A stretch of 9,102 nucleotides of DNA from Chloroflexota bacterium (GCA_003520455.1 DOUV01000101.1:1-9102); one strand, 5' to 3'. Positions 1 to 6,604 are shown, counted from the first letter of the stretch. The notes: a model not told the origin generated them from the sequence alone. A program made the numbers and translations.

Positions 1-512
1 AGGCCGGCGTCGGCTGCCTTGGTGGCGCGGCGGAGCGCTGCCTGCTCGGCCGGGCTCTTGACGCGCCGCATCTGCCAGAGTTGGTCGTCGAACGACTGCC
101 ACTCGATGGGCAATGCCTGAACTGCTTGCCAGACCGGGAGCGGCATCAAGTCCGTATCGGTCAGGCCGAAGGTCGCCCGGTCAAAGCGACCCAAGACTTC
201 CCGGAGCCCCGCCCCGAGGTTGCTCCAGACCACCACCTCGTCGGCCGCGACCAGATCGCCCCGATAGTTGGGACCATCCACCAGCAACGTAGCGCCGCGA
301 TCGGAGAGCACCAGGAAGCCGTGCCCGAGCCCGGCGACGCCCGGTTGAAAGACCGTGTTTGGGAAGGGCGGAAAGTGATTGCTGAGCCAGGCAAGAGCGC
401 CTGGCCGGTCGTAGAACGACCGGCCGACAGCGACCAGCCCCTCCAGCCCCGCCGCGTGGGCAGCAGCCAGAGCGCGCTCTTGGCGCTCGCGAAACTCGCT
501 CGAAGGAATCAT
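1..512 (-). CDS. M24-family metallopeptidase (Xaa-Pro aminopeptidase/prolidase-like), C-terminus cut by window edge
   Basis: This is the N-terminal 170 residues of a gene that runs off the left edge; it is not a complete ORF here. I translated it by hand from the ATG at 512 (MIPSSEFRERQER). Residues about 5-145 fit a creatinase/prolidase N-terminal domain. They lead into QMRRVKSPAEQAALRRA at about 147-163, the linker helix that in aminopeptidase P, prolidase and creatinase precedes the pita-bread metallopeptidase domain. That catalytic domain, with its two-metal D-D-H-E-E ligands, lies outside the window, so activity cannot be judged. Family members cleave X-Pro bonds in short peptides in the cytoplasm, or are related creatinases. 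The start is supported by GAGG six bases upstream. It lies 97 bases downstream of the RsbRD-like gene on the same strand, where I see no convincing terminator, so co-transcription is possible. Confidence 0.85.
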   Translation of the reverse strand, partial: MIPSSEFRERQERALAAAHAAGLEGLVAVGRSFYDRPGALAWLSNHFPPFPNTVFQPGVAGLGHGFLVLSDRGATLLVDGPNYRGDLVAADEVVVWSNLGAGLREVLGRFDRATFGLTDTDLMPLPVWQAVQALPIEWQSFDDQLWQMRRVKSPAEQAALRRATKAADAG

Positions 513-609
513 GGGAGACCTCTATGCGTTGCGCGGGGGTCGTAGCCGAAGACATCGTAACAGCGCCTGTATCAGACCAAGAGATCACTCTGCTTCCGAG
601 CCCGGCACA

Positions 610-1401
610 TCACTGGTTGTGGCGTCGGTATTCCTCGATGGTCAGGGACAAGATGCTGTCGAGGGTGAAATGAAAGTGCTCGCCAAGGACGAAGACTTCG
701 GTGGCGGTCGGCCGCTGTAGGGTGAGGGCCCGCCGCAGCGTCAGCCAGAGCTCGCGCCGGAGGAATTGATACTCTTGAATGACAGCAACCAGGGGAATAC
801 CTTGCCGAATTCTGGTCCGGGCATGGCCCACCGAGCCAGCATAGACCTCGGCACCTGGTTGAAAGGCGGACGCCCGCGCCCCGTGTCGCAAGCTGCCAAC
901 GAGTGCGGCGATCAACAACGGCACCTCATCACGCAGTTCCTGCAAGGTCATGTCAGGCTGGGCCTGGAAAGAGGGAATCTGGAGCATCCGCTGGATCCAG
1001 CGGGCCACGATCTCACGGCGCTCCTGCTCGATGATGTCGGCAGCATCCAAGAGCGCCACGCGCAACCGCCTGAGCGCCGGGATGACAGTAGTCAGCTCCT
1101 CCACGAGGCGCTCCTCGGCCTCCGCATAGAGTTCGTGCTGGAGCCGATTCGACTGGGTAATAGTAATCACCGGCGGGGCGGACGCCAGGGTCGCCAGCGA
1201 GGCTTCGAGTTGACTGACCCCATCAGGAGCAATGAGTGGGTCCAGCACCACCGCCGCGGGCTTGTATTCGGCCACCCTGCCAGCGTCTGACGGGTCCAGG
1301 CCAAGACTCTGGCAGGCCCCATGACACTGATCGTTGAGTGTGGCCACGAGCCCCTCGCGCGCTTCCACATGCGAGCTGACGACCACAATTGTCGGTAACA
1401 C
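610..1401 (-). CDS. Receiver-like plus RsbRD N-terminal-type sensor domain protein
   Basis: A 263-residue protein with a GTG start, supported by AAGGAGG (1407-1413) five bases upstream. Residues 1-85 resemble a response-regulator receiver: strand MLPTIVVVSS, then AAVVLDPLIAPDG placing Asp54 where the phosphoacceptor normally sits. The acidic pair that binds Mg2+ after strand 1 is replaced by Ser9-Ser10, so phosphorylation is doubtful. Residues about 115-260 match the helical RsbRD N-terminal domain pattern: IIEQERREIVARWIQRM, then LQELRDEVPLLIAAL, then HARTRIRQGIPLVAVIQEYQFLRREL. That domain is found at the N-terminus of RsbR-type stressosome proteins and of some histidine kinases. No STAS, kinase or DNA-binding output domain follows, so it probably signals through a partner. 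It is cytoplasmic, with no membrane segment or signal peptide. The domain calls come from pattern recognition; the receiver call is the weaker of the two. Confidence 0.78.
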   Translation of the reverse strand: MLPTIVVVSSHVEAREGLVATLNDQCHGACQSLGLDPSDAGRVAEYKPAAVVLDPLIAPDGVSQLEASLATLASAPPVITITQSNRLQHELYAEAEERLVEELTTVIPALRRLRVALLDAADIIEQERREIVARWIQRMLQIPSFQAQPDMTLQELRDEVPLLIAALVGSLRHGARASAFQPGAEVYAGSVGHARTRIRQGIPLVAVIQEYQFLRRELWLTLRRALTLQRPTATEVFVLGEHFHFTLDSILSLTIEEYRRHNQ

Positions 1402-1528
1402 CCTTTCCTCCTTCCGATCACCCGTGAGAGTCCCAAGTCGTAAAGGTTAGCTATCGCAACTGCCGGGATCATCCATGCCTCGGGCCCGGGGGAACCGCCC
1501 AGCCATCCCGTGTGACAAAACCTTCATC

Positions 1529-1556
1529 ATTATAACCCACACGTTAACGCTGCCAA
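1529..1556 (-). promoter_or_regulatory. Sigma-70-type promoter for the RsbRD-like gene
   Basis: On the minus strand TTGGCA (1551-1556) and a perfect TATAAT (1529-1534) are separated by 16 bases. Transcription would begin near 1522 and give an untranslated leader of about 120 bases before the GTG at 1401. The spacer contains the palindrome GTTAAC. Confidence 0.6.
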
Positions 1557-1682
1557 TCCCCATTTTATTGACGATCGTGTACGGTGGAGGTGACGGCACT
1601 ACCATCGCCTCCCCCATCCCGATCTGAGGAAAAGCGTTTCCCATCTCCCCGGCCACAAAGCCATGACCACGGCTATAGCGCC

Positions 1683-1759
1683 GGTCAAGGGGTCAGACGT
1701 CCGAGGTCTCGAAAGAGTTCGGACGTCTCCGATCATGCGCCCCCCGCGACTCCTTGACC
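1683..1759 (+). ncRNA. Candidate structured RNA or REP-like palindromic element
   Basis: An outer 12-base-pair stem (1683-1694 with 1748-1759, one G-U pair) stacks directly on an inner 10-base-pair stem with perfect arms AGACGTCCGA (1695-1704) and TCGGACGTCT (1719-1728). Inside it CTC-GAAA-GAG forms a GNRA-capped tip (1708-1717). The left arm is continuous for 22 bases, while the right arm carries a 19-base unpaired insert (1729-1747). The GNRA tetraloop exists only on the plus-strand transcript, which favours that orientation. It could be a small RNA, the leader of the downstream operon, or one copy of a dispersed REP-like repeat. No clear promoter was found directly upstream. Confidence 0.5.
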
Positions 1760-1801
1760 CGTGTTCGATTCCCCATCGGCGAAGGGTTCTTAATCAGCCG
1801 C

Positions 1802-1827
1802 GGGCGGCGAGATCCGTCTCGCCGCCC
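1802..1827 (+). other. Perfect 11-base-pair hairpin with UCCG loop
   Basis: Arms GGGCGGCGAGA (1802-1812) and TCTCGCCGCCC (1817-1827) are perfectly complementary around TCCG. No T-run follows on either strand, so it is not a canonical intrinsic terminator. It sits 42 bases after the two-stem element and may belong to the same transcript. Confidence 0.6.
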
Positions 1828-1987
1828 CCAAGGCAGCTCCAAAGTCGAGAGGAAGAGGCGCGACAGACCTGGCTCTCGCGGCAGCGCTCGATTGGAAGGA
1901 TGAAGCGGCTCACGGCAGTCCAGTGTCCAGGATGATAGGCGCTCGCACCTGGACCAGCGGCAGGATGGCGCCGTCACGGCGGCCACG

Positions 1988-2016
1988 TTGCGCCAGGAGC
2001 CAGCCTCTTCTACAAT
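1988..2016 (+). promoter_or_regulatory. Promoter for the thioesterase and UroD-like genes
   Basis: TTGCGC (1988-1993), a 17-base spacer and TACAAT (2011-2016) give a plausible sigma-70-type promoter. The predicted start near 2023 leaves a leader of about 20 bases before the ATG at 2044. Confidence 0.5.
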
Positions 2017-2043
2017 CCGGGCACCTTTCTTCGCGAGAATGCC

Positions 2044-2457
2044 ATGACCAGTGCACTCAGTCACGAGATCACCTTCCGGGTGCGGTACGCCGAGACCGAC
2101 CAGATGGGCATCGTTCACCACAGCGTCTACTTCATCTGGTTCGAGGAGGCACGCTCGGATTTCATGCGGGCCCGCGGCTCGAGCTACGCCGAGTTCGAGC
2201 GCGCCGGCCTATTGCTGCCACTCTCTGGCGCCAGCGCACGCTTCCTGGCCCCAGCCCGCTACGACCAGCCGGTCACGGTCCGCGTCTGGGTCGAGCGGTT
2301 GCGCTCGCGCACGCTGACCTTTGGTTACGAGGTCCGCGCGGCTCAGAGCGGACAGACCCTCGTCACCGGAAGCACCACCCACATCGTCACGACCAGGGAC
2401 GGCCAGGTTACCACCTGGCCGCCTGAATGGCGAGCGAAACTGCTGGGCCCGGTGTAA
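2044..2457 (+). CDS. Acyl-CoA thioesterase, YbgC/4-hydroxybenzoyl-CoA thioesterase family
   Basis: A 137-residue protein, the usual size for a single hotdog-fold thioesterase. The N-terminal signature FRVRYAETDQMGIVHHSVYF (residues 11-30), continuing IWFEEAR, is the classic YbgC/4HBT active-site segment. Asp19 is at the position of the catalytic aspartate, followed by the conserved G-x-V-x-H and the Tyr/Phe-x-x-Trp-Phe-Glu-x-Ala-Arg helix. Such enzymes hydrolyse acyl-CoA or acyl-ACP thioesters in the cytoplasm; the acyl group cannot be told from sequence. The ATG at 2044 lies just before the conserved region, but only a weak purine stretch (GCGAGA) precedes it. It is probably co-transcribed with the UroD-like gene 95 bases downstream. 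The family call is strong; the substrate is unknown. Confidence 0.93.
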   Translation: MTSALSHEITFRVRYAETDQMGIVHHSVYFIWFEEARSDFMRARGSSYAEFERAGLLLPLSGASARFLAPARYDQPVTVRVWVERLRSRTLTFGYEVRAAQSGQTLVTGSTTHIVTTRDGQVTTWPPEWRAKLLGPV

Positions 2458-2539
2458 CGGTCGCACGACCTTTGCACGAATCTTGCCGGGGGAGCAGATG
2501 GCAATCGAGCGCTAAGTTGAAGATGTCGCCGGCGCCGAA

Positions 2540-2547
2540 AAGGAGGT
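2540..2547 (+). promoter_or_regulatory. Ribosome binding site fixing the UroD-like start
   Basis: AAGGAGGT lies five bases before the ATG at 2553. An upstream in-frame ATG at 2427 would overlap the thioesterase, has no such site, and would add 42 residues unlike the family's N-terminus. Confidence 0.85.
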
Positions 2548-2552
2548 CCCTC

Positions 2553-3542
2553 ATGAACAGCCGCGAGCGCGTGATCGCCGCCCTGGCGGGTCGTGATGTC
2601 GATCGCCCGCCCTATGCCCTCTGGCGTCACTTTCCCGGGATCGATACCGACCCCACAGCCCTGGCGCAGGCGACGCTGGCCTTCGCCCGGCGCTGGCAGA
2701 TCGACCTGGTGAAGCAGACGCCGAACGGCCTCTACGCCGTCGAGGATTGGGGCGTCCCGGTCCAGCCGGCCGAGCTGGTTGGGACCGCGCCAGAGATCGT
2801 GGTGCCGCCGAGGCTGGAGAGCCCGAGCGGTTGGCGGGAGTTACCGGCACTGACGCCAACGGCCGGCGCGCTCGGCCGCGAATTGGAAGCACTGAAGCGC
2901 GTGCGTGACGGCCTGGACTCGTCGGTGCCTGTGGTGATGACCATCTTTAGCCCGCTGACCCTGGCCTGGAAACTGGTCGGCCCGCGACTCCTCGATGACC
3001 TCCACGACCACGACGAGTCCCTGCGCGCGGGGCTGAAGATCATTGCGCGGAGCGTGGCCGACTTCGGGCGCGCCGCGCTCGATGCCGGGGCTGACGGTCT
3101 CTTCTTCGCCACCCAGCTCGCGACCCGCCAGACGCTCGCGCCTGCGGACTATACCACCTTCGGCGAGCACTTCGATGAGATCGTGCTCGGCGAGGTGCGC
3201 CCTCGAGCCGACCTGCTGATTCTTCACCTCCACGGCACCGACATCTTCTTCAGCCTGGCAAACGACTACCCGGTTGACGCAGTGAGCTGGCACGACCGCG
3301 AGACCGAGCCGATCCTGGCCACGGCCATGGGTCTGACGAGCCGCGGCCTTGTCGCGGGGCTTGACCGGCGCGCTTTCTTGGAAGGTCCAGCGGTCGTACG
3401 CCGCCAGGTCCGGACCGCCCTCGACATGACCGCCGGCCGCCGCCTGATCCTGGCCCCCTCCTGCGTCATCCCCAGCGAGGCGCCGGACGAGGCCTTGCAG
3501 GCGGTGGTGGACGAAGTGCAGCACTGGGCCACGAGTCTGTAA
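2553..3542 (+). CDS. Uroporphyrinogen decarboxylase (URO-D) superfamily protein, HemE or cobamide-methyltransferase-like
   Basis: A 329-residue protein beginning MNSRERVIAALAGRDVDRPP, the standard opening of this TIM-barrel superfamily. The middle segment VVMTIFSPLTLAWKLVG (127-143) corresponds to the HemE G-x-PFTLA region, and GADGLFFATQ (179-188) and LTSRGLVAGLDRR (261-273) are family-typical. It is not a canonical HemE: the substrate-binding RQAGRYLPEY motif is replaced by ALWRHFPGID (22-31). Cobamide-dependent methyltransferases of this superfamily (MtaA/MtbA) bind zinc with H-x-C and a later Cys. Here H225-L-H227 and C304 occupy the comparable places, so a variant metal site is possible. 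It may act in tetrapyrrole decarboxylation or methyl transfer, but the reaction is unproven. It is cytoplasmic and follows the thioesterase in the same direction. The superfamily is certain; the function is not. Confidence 0.88.
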   Translation: MNSRERVIAALAGRDVDRPPYALWRHFPGIDTDPTALAQATLAFARRWQIDLVKQTPNGLYAVEDWGVPVQPAELVGTAPEIVVPPRLESPSGWRELPALTPTAGALGRELEALKRVRDGLDSSVPVVMTIFSPLTLAWKLVGPRLLDDLHDHDESLRAGLKIIARSVADFGRAALDAGADGLFFATQLATRQTLAPADYTTFGEHFDEIVLGEVRPRADLLILHLHGTDIFFSLANDYPVDAVSWHDRETEPILATAMGLTSRGLVAGLDRRAFLEGPAVVRRQVRTALDMTAGRRLILAPSCVIPSEAPDEALQAVVDEVQHWATSL

Positions 3543-3549
3543 TCATCAC

Positions 3550-4872
3550 TCAGCCTGACTGCCGCTCGAGTTGGTGGTACATCGTCAGAACCTGGTCGGT
3601 GATGGCCGACCAACCGAAGCGTTGCGCCCACACCACCCCGGCGGCGCCCATGGCGCGACGGAGAGCCGGCTGCTCGAGTAACTTCTCGATCTTATCGGCC
3701 AGGAGATCGGGCCGCTGAGGGGGGACGAGGAAGCCGGTCTTCCCATCTTGAACCGTGTAGGTGAGCCCGCCGACATCGCTGGCAATCACCGGCGTGCCTG
3801 AAGCCATGGCCTCCAGCGCCACCATGCCGAAGCTCTCGTAGTGACTGGGCATGACCACCATCTCGGCGGCCGAGTAGAAGTCGGGAAGCGTCTCCTGGCT
3901 CTGAGCGCCGAGGAATGTCACCAGCCCTTCCAGGCCCAACTCGGCGCGCAGCGCGCGCAGCCGGCGCATCTCGGCGGTGAGCACCTCGTTGGAATCCTCG
4001 GCACTTCCGCCGATCACCGCCAGCGCCAGATGGCCGGGCCAGTGAGGGTGGCGCCGGACCACCAGGGCGATCGCCCGGAGCAGGGTATCGATGCCTTTGA
4101 GCGGCTCAACCCGCCCGACGAAAAGAATCAGCCTGGAGGTTGGCGAGATCGTCAAGTTCGCGCGCGCTTCGGCCTTTCGAATCCGGCGGAAGAGGCTCAA
4201 GTCCACCCCGCACGGGATGATCTCAATCCGCTCGGGGTCGGCACCGTAGAGGTCGAGCATCTGCTGGCGGTCCAGGGGGGTGGCCGCCACGATGCGATCC
4301 GCGAAACCCATGATTCGCCGCTCGCTCGCAATGCGGACGTCGAGCTCGCGCTCTTCGCTCCGCTGGGCGACGCGGTTCTTCATCTCACCAAGGGTGTGAA
4401 ACATCTGGATGATGGGCGCCTTCCAGGCTGCCCGCAGGCGTTCGGCCACGAGCCCACTGAGCCAGTAGTGGCTGTGGACAACATCGTAGCTCAGGTCCTC
4501 AGCCGCCGCCATCGCCAGTACGTTCTCCGTGAATTCGGGCAGGTAGTTGTAGAGCTCGTTTTTCCCGACGTGCGCCACCGGTCCGGCGACTGTGTGGATC
4601 ACGCGCACGTTGCGAGCCATCACGACCACGGCCGGGTGGCTGAGACTCTCCGCGTGAGTGTAGATATCTACGGCCCAGCCACGCCGCCCCAGTTCGCGGC
4701 TCAGCTCGCGCACGTAGACGTTCATACCACCGGTATTTTTCCCGCCCAACATCGCCAGCGGGCAGGTGTGCACGCTGAGCATCGCCACCCGGCCCCGTGG
4801 CGGCCGCTCCTCGACCTGAGGGGTGCCAGGCCGGACCACCTGGTCACAGCACGACGTTCGAAGAAAGCTCAT
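3550..4872 (-). CDS. GT4-family glycosyltransferase (MshA/sucrose-phosphate-synthase-like)
   Basis: A 440-residue GT-B enzyme that moves a sugar from a nucleotide donor to an acceptor at the cytoplasmic face. A roughly 28-residue N-terminal extension precedes the fold. Motifs include GGKNTGGMNVYVRELSREL (43-61), the glycine-rich acceptor/donor loop typical of MshA-like enzymes; VVHSHYWLSGLVAERL (131-146); FVGRVEPLKGID (251-262) with the donor-phosphate Arg254 and Lys259; and E326-SFGMVAL-E334, the retaining E-x7-E motif. The ATG at 4872 is chosen over the longer frame starting at 5049 because AGGAGGAG sits seven bases upstream, and the extra 59 residues would cross a strong intergenic inverted repeat. 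It lies downstream of the CelD-like acyltransferase on the same strand, suggesting joint work on a glycolipid or exopolysaccharide. The acceptor is unknown. Inositol phosphate (mycothiol synthesis) or a polysaccharide precursor are options. Confidence 0.93.
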   Translation of the reverse strand: MSFLRTSCCDQVVRPGTPQVEERPPRGRVAMLSVHTCPLAMLGGKNTGGMNVYVRELSRELGRRGWAVDIYTHAESLSHPAVVVMARNVRVIHTVAGPVAHVGKNELYNYLPEFTENVLAMAAAEDLSYDVVHSHYWLSGLVAERLRAAWKAPIIQMFHTLGEMKNRVAQRSEERELDVRIASERRIMGFADRIVAATPLDRQQMLDLYGADPERIEIIPCGVDLSLFRRIRKAEARANLTISPTSRLILFVGRVEPLKGIDTLLRAIALVVRRHPHWPGHLALAVIGGSAEDSNEVLTAEMRRLRALRAELGLEGLVTFLGAQSQETLPDFYSAAEMVVMPSHYESFGMVALEAMASGTPVIASDVGGLTYTVQDGKTGFLVPPQRPDLLADKIEKLLEQPALRRAMGAAGVVWAQRFGWSAITDQVLTMYHQLERQSG

Positions 4873-4879
4873 TCTCTCA

Positions 4880-4887
4880 CTCCTCCT
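4880..4887 (-). promoter_or_regulatory. Ribosome binding site fixing the glycosyltransferase start
   Basis: AGGAGGAG on the minus strand, seven bases before the ATG at 4872; this decides for the 440-residue form. Confidence 0.8.
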
Positions 4888-4962
4888 ACAACAGTCCGCT
4901 TCCAATCCATCATGCAATTCCTTTGCCACCCTCCCTGGAAAGATCGTACTCCTCATCGGCAC

Positions 4963-5022
4963 GCACAGCGGCGGACGACGCCCGGCAGAAATTGATCTCT
5001 CCGGGCGCCCCCGCCGCTGTGC
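4963..5022. repeat. Two-stem inverted repeat between acyltransferase and glycosyltransferase genes
   Basis: A perfect 12-base outer stem (GCACAGCGGCGG at 4963-4974 with CCGCCGCTGTGC at 5011-5022) encloses a perfect 7-base inner stem (CGCCCGG at 4979-4985 with CCGGGCG at 5001-5007) and a 15-base AT-richer loop. No T-run follows in the minus direction, so a simple terminator is unlikely. On the plus side a short CTTT follows. It could be an mRNA processing or stabilising element between two co-transcribed genes, an attenuator, or a dispersed palindromic repeat. Confidence 0.7.
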
Positions 5023-5033
5023 TCGTCTTTGGG

Positions 5034-6062
5034 TTAACCGCCGGGCCACTCTAGTTGCAGGCGCCAGACCGGCTCGGCCTGTCCGCCGAAGCGGAATTTA
5101 TAGTCCTCTTGGCCGCGCAGGAAATCAAAGCGCCGGCGACCGAGATTAATCGCGTGCTCAATGCCGTAGGCCAGCAGAACCCACCCGGGGCTCATCTCGG
5201 GCACGAGGGTCGGGTCGTGGCCGGAATTGTAAAGCAAAATCTGGTTATCGTAATCGAAGGTGAAGTAGGTCGCGGCCGGTTGGCCGTTCACGAGCAGCAC
5301 ACTGAGCGCGAGCCAGCCCTCGCGGGCCGCGATATGCGCCACGTCGCGGAAGAAGGCTCGCATGCGCGGTGTCATGAAGGCGGCCTTGGTTGGATCACTC
5401 CGGGCGTGGAGATCAAAGAAAGTCTCCATCGCTTCGTCCAGGCCGGACGGTGGCCCCGCACGAACCTGGTACCAACTCACCAACACGTCGCGCCCGGCTT
5501 TCCGGACCTTCCGGCGCAACTCGCGCCGCTGCTTGCCATCGAGCTGAGCAAGATAGGCGTCCCACGTGTCCGGCAGGGTGACCACCGGGCAGACCTCGTC
5601 GCGCTCGACCTGGAGCTTGAAGCCGGCGGCCGGCGCCAGGCGCAAAAATGCCTCGCGCAGCGGCGAGGCATGAGGAACGGCCCGCAAATCGATCTGACGC
5701 GCGCCCGTACACCACCCATCGGCCCACCCGGCCAGCAAGCCCGACGCCACAGCCTCCTCGTCCCCGGCAGCCGCCAGGGCGTCCAGGTAGTCACTCACGT
5801 CCACTCCGCCGAGATAGCGTAGCACCGGCTCGCCGTCCCCATCCGTCGTCAGGCCCATCGGGGCCAGGCCAATCAGGGCGTCGTTCTCATCCCGAACCAG
5901 AAACAGGCGCAGGGTCCCGGGCTCTCCAAAGTGCCGCCACCAGACCTGCGCCCACTGCGGGGTGTTGTAGAGTGTGGCAGTCCGGCTTCGGCAGTGAAGC
6001 GCGGTCCACGCTGGTGCCAGCGCTGCCAGTGCAGCATCATCCGTTCGCAATTCAACGCGCAT
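5034..6062 (-). CDS. GNAT-superfamily acyltransferase, CelD/BcsL type (FemAB-like)
   Basis: A 342-residue protein, the normal length for the CelD/BcsL family. The N-terminal half has LYNTPQWAQVWWRHFG (31-46) and LRYLGGVDVSDYLD (81-94). The C-terminal Acetyltransf_6-type domain (about 165-315) starts with DGKQRRELRRKVRKAG (175-190) and ends in RRRFDFLRGQEDYKFRFGG (309-327), the hallmark D-F-x-R-G-x-E-x-Y-K segment. Members transfer acyl or aminoacyl groups in exopolysaccharide, cellulose or cell-envelope synthesis; the donor and acceptor here are unknown. There is no signal peptide or transmembrane helix. The ATG at 6062 has GAGG six bases upstream. It has its own promoter near 6130-6158 and is followed at 161 bases by the glycosyltransferase, so the two probably form a small envelope-glycoconjugate operon. 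The family call is strong; the role is inferred from the neighbour. Confidence 0.93.
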   Translation of the reverse strand: MRVELRTDDAALAALAPAWTALHCRSRTATLYNTPQWAQVWWRHFGEPGTLRLFLVRDENDALIGLAPMGLTTDGDGEPVLRYLGGVDVSDYLDALAAAGDEEAVASGLLAGWADGWCTGARQIDLRAVPHASPLREAFLRLAPAAGFKLQVERDEVCPVVTLPDTWDAYLAQLDGKQRRELRRKVRKAGRDVLVSWYQVRAGPPSGLDEAMETFFDLHARSDPTKAAFMTPRMRAFFRDVAHIAAREGWLALSVLLVNGQPAATYFTFDYDNQILLYNSGHDPTLVPEMSPGWVLLAYGIEHAINLGRRRFDFLRGQEDYKFRFGGQAEPVWRLQLEWPGG

Positions 6063-6129
6063 CGCTGTCCTCGTATCATCACCATGCCCACGGCGGATGG
6101 GCCTATCATCTCCATCTCAGACCGCCTGG

Positions 6130-6158
6130 AGTATAGTGAGGACGCTTTGCAAGGGCAA
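6130..6158 (-). promoter_or_regulatory. Promoter for the acyltransferase-glycosyltransferase operon
   Basis: On the minus strand TTGCCC (6153-6158), a 17-base spacer and TATACT (6130-6135). The start would fall near 6123, leaving about 60 bases before the ATG at 6062. It lies in the 200-base gap after the paralogue pair, so the operon can be transcribed independently of it. Confidence 0.6.
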
Positions 6159-6235
6159 GTAATCCAGCTCACCATTTGAAGACCCGCTCGACCACTCCGG
6201 ATGAATACGGTGGTGCTTTGCTGCTGACGAACCGT

Positions 6236-6256
6236 GGGCACAATGGCATTATGCCC
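6236..6256. other. 21-base near-palindrome just after the small paralogue pair
   Basis: Ten-base arms around a single central base, with one mismatched pair (plus strand GGGCACAATG, G, CATTATGCCC). It starts six bases beyond the stop of the second paralogue. No T-run follows. It could be a protein-binding operator upstream of the acyltransferase promoter or a weak mRNA 3' end. Confidence 0.45.
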
Positions 6257-6262
6257 GCCACC

Positions 6263-6604
6263 CTACGCCGTTGGCCAGTCAGGGTCAACGTGACCGGCGA
6301 CGAGGGTGTAGCCATGCGTGAGGCGTGGGAGGTAGCGCTCTTCGAAGAAATACGCGACGGCTTCGGCTTCCTCATCAAAATCCCAGTTATGGGCACCGTA
6401 GGGCGCCTCGTACCAGGGATTCTCCAGCGTCGGGCGCGTCGAGCCCAGCTTGTCGAAGGTGGCATGGACGTGCCAGGGGTGACCTCGCCGGGTCTTCGGC
6501 TCCGTCTGCGTCATCCAGAGCAGGTACCACGAGCCATCGGGATGCTCGAAATAGGCATGGTAGGGCGGCCCTCCGCGCGTGATGCGGGTCTTGTTCTCAG
6601 CCAT
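6263..6604 (-). CDS. Uncharacterised small aromatic/His-rich protein, tandem paralogue 2
   Basis: A 113-residue protein of a family I do not recognise. It opens MAENKTRITRGGPPYHAYFE and contains WYLLWMTQT (26-34), RGHPWHVH (40-47), KLGSTRP (52-58), RYLPRLTHGYTLVAGH (90-105) and ends DWPTA. By eye it aligns without gaps to its upstream neighbour over all 112 shared residues, with about 63 identities. It is very rich in Trp, Tyr, Phe and His; the W-H-V-H and other invariant histidines could bind a metal or ligand, but that is inference. There is no signal peptide, membrane helix or cysteine, so it is probably cytoplasmic. The start at 6604 is set by AAGGAGG at 6611-6617. The start codon overlaps the upstream stop by 8 bases, indicating translational coupling. 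A longer frame to 6688 has no supporting ribosome site and lacks similarity upstream. Confidence 0.8.
   Translation of the reverse strand: MAENKTRITRGGPPYHAYFEHPDGSWYLLWMTQTEPKTRRGHPWHVHATFDKLGSTRPTLENPWYEAPYGAHNWDFDEEAEAVAYFFEERYLPRLTHGYTLVAGHVDPDWPTA

Larger units (their letters stand above)
1402..2043. other. 642-base intergenic region between divergent genes
   Basis: Several ORFs of 60-140 codons cross this stretch in different frames, but their translations are low-complexity, rich in Arg, Pro and Ser, and lack ribosome binding sites or recognisable motifs. I treat the region as non-coding. It holds a minus-strand promoter near 1529-1556, a 77-base two-stem palindromic structure at 1683-1759, an 11-base-pair hairpin at 1802-1827 and a plus-strand promoter at 1988-2016. 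About 160 bases between the hairpin and the second promoter show nothing I can name. Confidence 0.6.

Noticed and set aside
1748..1780. tRNA T-loop-like motif (GTTCGATTCCCC) that might mark a tRNA gene
   Set aside because: The five bases on each side do not pair as a T-stem, and no acceptor or anticodon stem can be formed at tRNA spacing.
1802..1827. Intrinsic terminator
   Set aside because: The stem is perfect, but neither strand has a following T-run, and no gene ends just before it.
2030..2041. Shared 12-mer TTCGCGAGAATG, also at 7132-7143, as a regulatory motif
   Set aside because: Only two copies in different contexts with no symmetry; chance or a weak leader sequence is a sufficient explanation.
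1693..2121. 142-codon minus-strand open frame in the intergenic region
   Set aside because: It overlaps the thioesterase start and the structured hairpins, and its Arg/Ser-rich translation has no recognisable domain or ribosome binding site.
3841..4995. 384-codon open frame on the plus strand
   Set aside because: It lies entirely antisense to the clear GT4 glycosyltransferase; its translation has no motifs and is a by-product of high GC codon usage.
4873..5049. 59-residue N-terminal extension of the glycosyltransferase
   Set aside because: It would run through the two-stem inverted repeat, is Arg-rich without family similarity, and a strong ribosome site supports the start at 4872.
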